Shown here piece after piece: positions 24,301-36,300 of a stretch of DNA of 64,000 bases; within the stretch, counting starts at the first letter, position 1; every line of letters starts with the position of its first letter. Both the position numbers and the translations under genes were made by a program. The notes below the pieces were generated by a model. That model ran no database searches. It was not told where the DNA came from and saw only the letters and a program-made list of their open reading frames with translations. Origin of the DNA: Owenia fusiformis (Eukaryota > Annelida > Polychaeta > Sabellida > Oweniidae); assembly GCA_903813345.2 (NCBI GenBank), contig CAIIXF020000002.1, positions 11,058,150-11,122,149 of the forward strand, in the 5' to 3' direction.

Positions 24301-27300
24301 ATAGGCATAAGAAGTGTATAGCTAGAGATGGAAATTATGTTGAATAGCTTATTTTCATAACAATGGGACTTTAGGACTGTTTTTTTTATATTGTATTGGT
24401 GGTAGTAATAGACCTTGGAATATGAATAAAGCTATCAGTAAGAATAAATATATTTTGGAAAGTTGTGACGTAAACAAATTTGCCCCGCCTTTTTGTTGTT
24501 TCGGTTGCTATAGCAACCACAACTCTGGCCAATCAAATAAAAGACGCTTTAAATTCACAGAATAAGGGTAAAAAGGTTTGGACTACAAACTCTGAAAATT
24601 TCATCAAGATTGATGCAATATTAAGAAAGTTACAATATCTTTCACCTTATTTATTGGACACCCTGTATAATCTATAATTGATGAATATATATAATAAATA
24701 ATCTATAATTGAATATATATAATCTACAGGGTGGTCCAAAAAAATTGGAACATTTGTTAATTGAACACAAAACCTTTATTTTTACTCTAAAATGCACTAA
24801 AATTTCACTGAGCATAGTTCAGTCACTTATCTCTCTGGCCTAAAGTTTATAGGTGCAAACCACAAAGTTAATGCATTAAACTAACAGTCAATGTTTGATA
24901 TGACCCCCTTTTCTTAAATATACACTTGTCAATTTCGCAGCTACTTTTTCAAGTATTCTTTATTTCAAAGCTTTAATGAACATGTTGTTTGCTATATACA
25001 CATTTTATAAAATCATATTTAGTTGACATGAGGTATTATCATCTATGGTTTACTGGAAAACAACTGTGTTATTGTCAACTTAGGAATACCCCAAATCATT
25101 ATTTTTATTTAAGAGTAGGAAAGAAAGAACACGTCAGAGGTGAGTGATTGTATAACCCATACAGCTACTAAAGTGACAAATCATTGTTTCCACTTTTCAG
25201 TAGAGGGGAAACTGACTAGTTATTTACAAGGCTTTATTAAAGACCACCTCTAAGCACACATAATATAATATACAAGTATCATTTGTGTTCTGGGAAACTC
25301 CTTTATGATATTGGTATACATATATTGATGGTTTCTAGACAACTCATCCCAAGACAACTCATCCCAAAACAAGTCATCCCTAAGACAACTCATCCCAAGA
25401 CAAGTCATCCCCAAGACATCTCATCCCAAGACAACTCATCCCAAGACATCTCATCCCAAGACAACTCATCCCACTAGTATAATTGATAACTTATTTAATT
25501 TGTCCTCTATATTATATATACAAGGGTCGATCCAGATATTCTGATAAAAATTCTCTCATTTCTTTATTTTTCGAAGTTATTACTTGTTATTTGGACAGAC
25601 AAAAAATAATTTATTTTGGCAAAAGATATAAAAATATAAATTTTATTTCTTCATAACTCTCCTCACGGGAAAACTTTTTCGTTGCCATGGTAATGGCACC
25701 TGGGACAATAAAACTAGAATAAAAGTTTCACTACAAAATCAAGAGTCTCACAGACTGATTAAATCAACTATTATGTCCTTTATGTACGCATGCACTCAAA
25801 ATAATGTCCTTGTGCAGCCACACGTCGGCTATGTCTATCAACCCAGCGAGTATATACATCATTGCAGTCAGGGAAGTTGGTGTGCAGGGAACGCATAACT
25901 GCCTGTTTCATCTCATTGACATCATGAAAACGCCTGCCTTTGAGGTCACTCTTCAGTTTCCCAAAAATCGCAAAATCCAATGGCGCTAAATCGGGGGAAT
26001 ATGGGGGATGACCGAGCAGCTCCATACCCATACTCTCTCTGATAGCAGTTTGCACACATTCACTTCGATGAGATGGGGCATTATCGTGGTGGAGGAAGTT
26101 GTACTTCGCGTTTAGCCTCCTTTGCACTTATGCAGTCTGACATTTTGATTTTCGCTTATGCACACTTTGACAAAACTTGCTCAAGTGATTTGGATTTGGA
26201 GCCAGCTTCTATTTGCTCACAATGGACAATTGTCTGTTGTGATGTCATAAAACACTTAATTGATTGTAGGTGCACCTGCTAAAATGCTAATTGAAGAATA
26301 TTTGACTCATAAATGGGTCATAATGGATATAAAAGTATGTAAAGACAAAATATGAAGAGACAGAAAAGCTACTTGTCCCAGGTCCCGTTTCCATGGTTAC
26401 CAATTTTCTACCCTAGCAACGCATTAGTGCCTGTATGTTGACTAAACCTTGTATATCCCTTTTCATTTTTACGATTACAAAGTGATATTTGATTATTCAC
26501 TCAATCTTAATATTGATAATTTTTAGCATTTTGAAATGGCACTTGAAAGTTATGTTCTACTTTTACGTACCAATATTTTTATTTAATATAATTTAATATA
26601 TTTATTTAACCAATATTCTTATTTAAGAATAAGCCAAATATGACATATTGGAATTAAGCAAAATATTTTAAAACAAAGACTGAATTAATCTGAGAGAATT
26701 ATTCTGATAATTGCCGGATAATTCATTCTTATTTTGTTAATCTGACACCCTTGATGATCTTTGATTTAATAATCAAAGTACGGTATATATTAATTTGAAC
26801 ATGTTTATCTTTATCCCAATCAATCAACAAAAATTAACTAAAACCAGACTAAACTAACTACAAAATATAAAATATATTCCATGGCCAAACACAGTGTGCT
26901 TACTGCTAAAATCTCTAAATGTGTTTCAAATATTCTTTTTAAAGTTGAAATCAATTGTATAAAATTATGTTATATTTCAAGTTGGGAAGAGTTGTCTTGG
27001 GGATGAGTTGTCTTGGGATGAGTTGTCTTGGGATGAGATGTCTTGGAATGAGTTGTCTTGGGATAAGATGTCCTGGAATGAGATGTCTTGGGGATGAGTT
27101 GTCTTGGGATGAGTTGTCTTAGGGATGAGTTGTCCTGTTACCATATTGATATATTCAATGAATATTATTCATATTAGATCAAGAAAGGGGAGGGGTTCAT
27201 TTAACAGTCAAAACAGACTGCCCTGGCCTCTTTCTGGAGAATATTCAATCAGTTATATATCCAACAATAGCCATCAAAATATGCTTGATACCCATCGATT

Positions 27301-30300
27301 TGGGTTAAAAATGTTTAATATGTTCATATATTTGATCTTCCAAGGCAAACATATAAGTAGTTTGTTCAAGCTGAATTTTTATTCAAGATGGTTGGACAAA
27401 ATCAAACGAACAGCAAAGTGAATGAATCATTTCAAAACTGAGTCCCGGGCTTCAACATGTAATTCAGGAGAAAGGGGGTCATATCAAACATTCTCTAGTT
27501 TAATGCATTAACTTTATTGTTTGCACCTTTAAACTTTACATCAGATCAATAAGTGATTGAACAATACTCAGTAAAATTTTGGTGCATTTTAGAGAAAAAA
27601 TAACGATTTTGAGTTCAATTATCGAATGTTCCAATTTTTTTAGACCACCCTATATAATTGATGTATATATATAAAATATAATCTATAATTGACGTATATA
27701 TATAATCTATAATCGTTTGTCGCAAAATGTCAGGCAATTGTGTTGTCGCATTCGCAACAACCAATGAACCCAGACATTTGGAACTGATGTAAGATAAAAA
27801 TAAAATAAAAAAGTTGATTGCTGCACCTTTGGCCTTATAAACCTGTAAAACAAGTGTCCATGAGTAATAGGCTACAGTTTTTAGAATACAAATTGATCTT
27901 GTCACTGTTATATACTGTACAGCAATACATGTAAAGTGAAACACCTCGATTATAATTTTCAGAGACCCAGGACTAATTGACTGTTAGTGGAACATCTCCC
28001 ATCTGAACCACCTTTTACAGGGTGTCAAATTTGTCCCCCCCCCCCTTAATTTCAACGGCATGAACTTTTGCGCATCAAAGTACATCTAGTTGAGATAGTC
28101 ATCTGAAACTTCTTGTGGAATTGTCCCATGAAGTTATAGTTATAATGTAATAATGAACAATTCAGATATCGTGCAGACAATTTAGCGACATAATGTGGAT
28201 GTTAAAGCTAAGAATGAGAACATATTTATTTGACACCCTGTAGAGGTACCAGATATGTTCCACACATGTATTAAATAAATCTTGCTAATTTTTGAACAGG
28301 TATCGCATTGAACAGCTTCAGAGATCTAGTCACAGTTGACCCACAGCGAATAGACCCAAGTCTATTCATATTCAACCAGGATGGTCAGCTCATCCAACAA
28401 AGTTTGTTTTCTCCAATTCTTGAACACAAGCGTGGATCAAAGTGCAGATTTCTAGATGTTTTCGATCAACATTTGATAGTTAGTGATTTGGGTAAGTAAA
28501 TGTTAAGTGTAAATACTACCCATTTTACTTACATTTTTACATAGTTAGCGATTTGGGTAAGTAAATGTTAAGTATAAATACTACCCATTTTACTTACATT
28601 TTTACATAGTTAGCGATTTGGGTAAGTAAATGTTAAGTATAAGAGAGATTTCGCACCTAGTGAAAGTATAACCTATAATGTATACTTATACTTCTAGGTA
28701 AACGTACAAGGTGTTTCATAATGTGGGCTTTTCGTCAGGAAAGATCTTCTCGAACTGTAATAAATACAGGTCAAAGGGATGCCATTTGTACTTTCTTGAA
28801 TTGTAGCATGTTTAGTTGATCCAAATGTGTTTGTCTAGAATAAAATAGGCTCATATATAGTACATATGTTATTGACCCATCTCTTCTCAAATTGACTTTT
28901 TGGAGATGCTCGTTATGAAACACCCTGTATGTCATTTGTTGAGCTACTGAATGGGTCGTTTCCACGAATTGCTAGAACCTACTGGTTTGATTGGTGTTTC
29001 AAATTGATGGTTAAAGTATTTGATTGGATACTGTTCCCACTCAGCCAATTAATTTAAAAAAATGCTTGCGGTCAATTGTTCCACACACATGTGGGCAAAT
29101 CTTTATATGGAGATCCAACTGTATACGTTATCATCTACGTCAATATACCGTTTTGTAAGTTCATTGAACTTATACTGATCATGAAAACATTGAAATAATC
29201 AACTTGTTTATGTAATGACTCACTTTAAAGGATCATGACTCACTTTAAAGGATCGTGTTTATAATACACTACAACTACAATGACACGGAAGCAAGCATTT
29301 AATTATAATGTGCATAATCTACACGTGCAGATGACAGTGCATTCACAGTCTCTAGTTGATGGAGCTTTTCTATAACGGGAATAGTTATAAAGTTATTAAG
29401 TACAATTTAAAATTGATTTTAGTAAATATATTAGTTCGACATGACCCTTTAAACTATACATATACGTATAAGTTGTACTTTCACTTATGTGCGAAATCTC
29501 TCTATAAATACTACCCATTTTACTTATATTTTTACCCATGACATATCTTGAAAATTCAGTAGTAATAAAAAATATATTTCCCTTTACTTCAAGTGCTCAT
29601 GTGTTATTCCTTTTTAGGTCACAGCCATATTTACATGACAAACTTTAATGGTGCACTCATCTGTGACTTTGGCGGATTTGGCACAGATCATGGATTGTTC
29701 AGAGAGCCATCTGGTGTTAGCATCGATCTCCATGGTAACATGATGATTGCTGACAGCAAGAATGACAGGGTCCAGGTAGAAATTATTTGTAAATAAATGT
29801 TAGAGTAAAGAATGTGTTAAAATATTATAGTATTATATATATATAAATTGTTCTGAGGTTTACAGTATGTTAATAGGTTGTGTAGAATTTGAATGACACC
29901 TGCAGTGAATCATAATAAACTAACTGTCAAAGGACTAGTCTCAGTTTGGAGAACTAAGTTCATCAGTCTACTGCACGTTACACCTGCTTTGGACAATTTT
30001 TATATTTTTTACATATTGTAGATTTAAATGTCCTCTTTTGAATTTTCATAATTTGGTTGTTATTATGTCACCACCAAAAGTGGTGACATATTGTTATGGT
30101 CTCCGTTTTTTTGCGACGGCGGTTGGTGGTTGGCGGTTGGTGGTTGGAGGTTGGCGTCCGGCGTCTGTAACAATTTCTTACAACTTCCTATAACTTAACA
30201 AGTACTGTTTAGACTGACTTCAATTTTTTTCTAAATCATCTACATGTTCTCAGAAGTTCAAATCTGACTTTAGATTTGACATTTGACCTTCAATGACCTT

Positions 30301-33300
30301 CTCAAGGTCAAAAAGGTCTTTTTTCAACTTGCTTCACATTAACTAAATTTTTTTTCAAAATCATCTACATGTTCTCAGAAATTCAAATCTGACTTTAGAT
30401 TTGACTTAAGATTTGACATTTGACCTTCAAATCTGACTTTAGATTTGACATTTGACCTTCAATGACCTTCTCAAGGTCAAAAAAGGTCAAAAAGGTCTGT
30501 TTTCAACTTGCTTCAAATTGAATAAATTTTTTTTTCAAAATCATCTACGTGTTCTCAGATATTCAAATCTGACTTAAGATTTGACATTTGACCTTCAATG
30601 ACCTTCTCAAGGTCATTGAAGGTCAAAAAGGTCTGTTTTCAACTTGCTTCAAATTGACTAAAAAAAATTTTCAAAATCATCTACGTGTTCTCAGAAATTC
30701 AAATCTGACTTTAGATTTGACTTAAGATTTGACATTTGACCTTCAATGACCTTCTCAAAGTCTAAAAAGGTCAAAAAAGGTCTTTTTTCAACTTGCTTCA
30801 AATTGACTAAAATTTTTTTTCAAAATCATCTACATGTTCTCAGAAATTCAAATCTGACTTTAGATTTGACATTTGACCTTCAATGACCTTCTCAAAGTCA
30901 AAAAAGGTCAAAAAGGTCTTTTTTCAACTTGCTTCAAATTCACTAAATTTTTTTTCAAAATCATCTACATGTTCTCAGAAATTCAAATCTGACTTTAGAT
31001 TTGACATTTGACCTTCAATGACCTTCTCAATGTCAAAAAGGGTCAAAAAGGTATTTTTTCATCTTGCTTTAAATTGACTAAATTTTTTTTTCAAAATCAT
31101 CTACATGTTCTCAGAAATTCAAATATGACTTTAGATTTGACATTTGACCTTCAATGACCTTCTCAAGGTCAAAAAAGGTCAAAAAGGTCTTTTTCAACTT
31201 GCTTCAAATTGACTAATTTTTTTTTCGAAATCATCTACATGTTCTCAGAAATTCAAATCTGACTTTAGATTTGACATTTGACCTTTAATGACCTTCTCAA
31301 GGTCAAAAAAGGTCAAAAAGGTCTGTTTTCAACTTGCTTCAAATTGACCAAATTTTTTTTCAAAATCATCTACATCTTTTCAAAAGTTCAAATTTGACTT
31401 TACAAGTTCTCAGAAGTTCAAATCTGACTTTAGATTTGACCTTTGACCTTCAATGACCTTCTCAAGGTTTAAATTGACCAAATTGTTTTAGGTGGTGACA
31501 TTTTGTCATGTTAATGCCTTGTTTCTATATTTTTTCATAAAAAATGTGAGCCCAGTAGACTGTTCACCGAAGCAAGACTTGCCTTTTGATTTTTAATGTA
31601 CATGTGGTAGTGTATTTTTTATCACACCATCGGTGGGATATAGTCGTCATACTGGTCGTGGTCATGATCGTGGTCGTGATTGTGATCATCCCGCTTTTTG
31701 TCATCGCCGTTTAAGGAAAACTGCTCATCAGATTTTCTCCAAATTCGCAGAGATGATAGAGCATATGAAGTACTAGAGCTGATTAACTTTTGGGTGGCCA
31801 TCTTGTTTTCTGGTGGCCATTTTGAAGGTTTTTCGAAAAATCTCGTCATCACCATTTCAGGAAAACCGCTCATTGGATTTCCTTCAAATTTACACAAATG
31901 ATAGAGGATATCAAGTACTAGAGCTGATTAACTTTTGGGCGGCCATCTTGTTTTCTGCCAGCCATTTTGAAGATTTTTCGAAAAATCTTGTCATCGCCAT
32001 TTCAGAAAAGCGCTCATCGGATTTCCTTCAAATTTACACACATGATAGAGGATATCAAGTACTAGACCTGATTCACTTTTGGGCAGCCATCTTGTTTTCT
32101 GGTGGCCATTTTGAAGGTTTTTCGAAAAATCTTGTCATCGCCAATTCAGGAAAACTGCTCATCGGATTTCCTGTACATGATAGGGGATATCAAGTTCTAG
32201 AACTTATAAAATTTTGGGTGGCCATCTTGTTTTCTGGTGGCCATTTCGAAGGTTTTTCGATAAATCTTCTCATCGCCATTTCAAGAAAACCCCTCATCAG
32301 ATTTGCTCCAAATTCCCACACATGATAGAGGATATCAAGAACTAGAGCTGATTAACTTTTGGGTGGCCATCTTGTTTTCTGGTGGTCATTTTGAAGGTTT
32401 TTTGATAAATCTTGTCATCACAATTTTAGAAAAAAACGCTTATTGGATTTCCTTCAAATTCGCACACATGATAGGGGATATCAAGTTCTACACCTATTTG
32501 ATGGTGTGATCTCGTTCACGTCCTGTGCCTTGTTTCTGTTCACAATTATCCAAAAGGACGATTCTCGGTTTGGAGAACAGTCTCCTGGGCTAATAATTTT
32601 TTTCATGAAATATATAGAAATATTACCCAAATTAAACTATGAATATTCAAAAGAGGACATTTAAATCTACAAGATGTAAAAATAACAAATTGGTCTGAAG
32701 CAGGGATAACGCTCAATTAGACCGATTCAATAAAATACAAGTCTCGATTTGGGGAAAGAAGTTCACCAGTGTACTGCGCTAATACTTTTTGCGAAAAATC
32801 AAGAAATATTTCCCAAAATAAATTATGACTATTCAAAAGAGGACATTCAAATCTATATTATTATTATTGAGGGACACCTATAATGCCACTGGCGATTGGG
32901 TCCCTCATGTATGATATGTACTTTTAATGATTAATGGCAATAAAATCTCTTGATGAAAAAAAAAAAAAATTATGTAAAAAAAATCAAATTTGTCAGAAGC
33001 AGGGATAATGCTCATTTAGATTGATGAACTTCGTTCTCCAAACCGAGAATCGTCCTTTCAATACTTGAAGTATTGCATTGTTAATCTGTTAATGGACAAT
33101 TTACCTTCTGTTCACAGGGGTTATGAAAAAAGGTGGAATCAAAATATGGTTTTCTGATATTCTTTTTCTTGATGGCATTCCACGGGTGTCAACAAATGGC
33201 ATGTGGTGACATTTTGCATGTTAGTGTTCTGTTCAACATCAACACAGAAAACTCCCCTATGACTCCTGGTTCAAAAGCTCGCCTATTTTCAAAATGGCCA

Positions 33301-36300
33301 CCATTTTTGTCTTGCAAAATTCACTTTTGCCCCATTTCCTAGCTTTTCAAATCATATCAGGTGTCTTGCATTGTAAAAATCCATGTCAATGTAAAGAGTA
33401 GTTGTATGAAATAATTTTTTACAATAAATCAGCAAAAAATTATATCCATTTTTTTATTTTCAGCCATTTTAGTTGACATTGATTTGTCCATCTGTCTCAT
33501 GAAATCTACTTTTCCGTCAATAATAGTGGCACGTTTTAAAACTTCTGTCGATAGGATTCCTGTTTTAAGTTATTTCTGCTCAACATTAATACAGAAAACT
33601 CCCCTATGACTCCTGGTTCAAAAGCTTGCCTATTTTTAAAATGGCCGCCATATTTGTCTCGCAAAATTCACTTTTGACCCATTTCCTAGCTTTACAAATA
33701 ATTTCAGGTGTGTTTCATTGTAAAAAGCCATGTCACTGTAAAGAGTAGTCGATGAAATAATTTTGTTACAATATTTGACAAAAAATTATATCCGTTTTTT
33801 ATGTCCCCACCACATAGTGTGGGGCCATATTGTCGGCCTATGCGCGTCCGTCTGTTTGTCTGTCTGTCCGTCCGTACATCCGGCAGTTTTCTCCAAAACC
33901 GCTACAGATATCACCTTCGAATTTTCAGGGATAAGTTATAAGTGCTTACAGATGTGGATGGAAAAAATTTAACTCGATACCTACTTCCTGTCGGCCATTT
34001 TGAAGTCAAATGCTAAAATCCTTGTCTGCAAACTTTAAGAAAAACGGCTTCACAGTTGCTTTTAAAACTTTAATATCTTGTTCAGCTTACTTCATTCTAC
34101 ATCTGATCAGGTTTTGGACCTGTTAGCTCAGTCATGTCAGCCATTTTGAATGTCTTAAGAAAAGTTAGCGTGCGATAATACTTTGTATCATATTGAATGG
34201 TGTTTTTGAGTTTTCATACTTTAACAATTTAGTAGCTTTATAAATAATTTCAGGTGTACTTTGTTGTAAAAGCCTATGTTATTATCCCATCGAACGAAGT
34301 TCGGAGGGATATAGGGAACGCCTCCGTCCGTCCGTCCGTCCGTACGTCCGTCCGTCCGTCCGTACGTCCGTCCGTACGTACGTCCGTCCGTACGTACGTC
34401 CGTCCGTCCGTCCGTCCGTCCGTCCGTCCGTCCGGGCAATAACTCAAATACCGTTGGCCCGATTTTGTTCATATTTTGTACACATATACCCTATGAGAGT
34501 AGAAGTTCTGCTCGAAAGCCGATTTTCAAAATGGCCACTCATTTCAAAATGGCGGCCATTTTAGTGTTGATTTTACAGTAATTTAGGTACAATATGTAAA
34601 ACTGTAATAGCAATATGTTTTAAATGTAAAAAATTATAAGGACATTAATAATGCTACAAATGTAGATATTAAAGAAGCACATGGCAGCCATCTTGAAAAA
34701 TGGCGGCCTTTTACGATTTTTGCTGTAACTCAAAAAGTAGTGGAGCGATTTTGTTCATATTTGGTATGTGAATACTATAAGCATTGCACACTGTCTAAAG
34801 ACACTTTTTGGTAGAAGGCGGCCATTTTGAAAAATGGCCGCCATTTTAACGTATTTTACTATAACTCAAAAAGTAGTGGAGCGATTTTGTTCATATTTGG
34901 TATGTGAATACTATTAGCATGGCACACTGTCCTATGACACTTTGGGTAGAAGGCGGCCATTTTGAAAAAAAATTTGAAAAATGGCCGCCATTTTAACGTA
35001 TTTTACTATAACTCGAAAAGTAGTGGAGCGATTTTGTAGAATATTTGGTATGTGAATACTATAAGCATGGCACACTGTCCTATGACACTTTTGGTATAGA
35101 AGGCGGCCATTTTGAAAAAATTTTGAAAAATGGCCGCCATTTTAACATATTTTACTATAACTCAAAAAGTAGTGGAGCGATTTTGTTCATATTTGGTATG
35201 TGAATACTATAAGCATGGCACACTGTCCTATGACACTTTGGGTAGAAGGCGGCCATTTTGAAAAAAAAATTGAAAAATGATCGCCATTTTAACGTATTTT
35301 ACTATAACTTGAAAAGTAGTGGAGCGATTTTGTTCATATTTGGTATGTAAATACTATAAGCATGGCACACTGTCCTATGACACTTTTGGTAGAAGGCGGC
35401 CATTTTGAAAAAAAATTTGAAAAATGGCCGCCATTTAACATATTTTACTATAACTCAAAAAGTAGTGGAGCGATTTTGTTCATATTTGGTATGTGAATAC
35501 TATAAGCATGGCACACTGTCCTATGACACTTTGGGTAGAAGGCGGCCATTTTGAAAAAAAAATTGAAAAATGATCGCCATTTTAACGTATTTTACTATAA
35601 CTTGAAAAGTAGTGGAGCGATTTTGTTCATATTTGGTATGTGAATACTATAAGCATGGCACACTGTCCTATGACACTTTTGGTAGAAGGCGGCCATTTTG
35701 AAAAAAAATTTGAAAAATGGCCGCCAGTTTAACGTATTTTACTATAACTCGAAAAGTAGTGGAGTGATTTTGTTCATATTTGGTATGTGAATACTATAAG
35801 CGTGGCACGCTGTCTATTTCTAATGACACTTTTGGTAGAAGGCCATTTTGAAAATGGCCGCCATTTTAACGTATTTTACTATAACTCGAAAAGTAGTGGA
35901 GCGATTTTGTTCATATTTGATATGTGAATACTTTTAGCATGGCACATTGTCTAATAAAACTTTGGGGAGTAGTCGGCAATTTTGAAAAATGGCCACCATT
36001 TTTATGTGTGTTATTTTACAAGTTCGTGTGCGATTTTTCATAAATTTTAGAGGTGGCTACTTAAAAGCATATTATTTCTTCTGATGACAACTTGGCTAGT
36101 GAGCAACCATTTTGAAAATGGTGGCCTTTCTGGTGTGTTATTTTATGATATTTGCTATATATTTCGTTTGTAAAAATGCCAGCCATTTCTGTTCGATGGG
36201 ATTCGCTACGCTTTGGCGTTGCCGTTGTTCTGGTTCTTATTTTGGATTTTTCCATCTTAAAATCTTGTCTGTAAAGTCTTGTCTGCGTTTTCAGGTGAAT

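Larger units (their letters stand above)
24727..27652. mobile_element. TA-flanked element with about 190-bp TIRs, host of a nested element
   Basis: The left end is CAGGGTGGTCCAAAAAAATT and the right end its near reverse complement (...gaccaccctat). The arms match to about 24915 and from about 27465, including 'gatatgacccccttt'. Flanked by TA, so Tc1/mariner type. No transposase of its own is visible; 25330-27142 is a later insertion. Confidence 0.7.

Noticed and set aside
24480-24677. Open frame that also appears on the opposite strand at 23785-24003
   Set aside because: These are the two TIRs of one mariner-like element read in the same sense; it is not a gene.
25341-25472. Short regular repeats resembling a CRISPR array
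   Set aside because: The 15-bp units have no spacers, are mirrored 1.6 kb away and lie in a eukaryotic transposon.
31813-32325. 170-codon open frame on the + strand
   Set aside because: It is the 145-bp internal repeat of a transposon read through in one frame. The protein is a repeat of the same degenerate phrase and no domain is present.
34221-34472. Open frame with RTDGRTDG repeats on the minus strand
   Set aside because: It is the translation of the (CCGT)n microsatellite.
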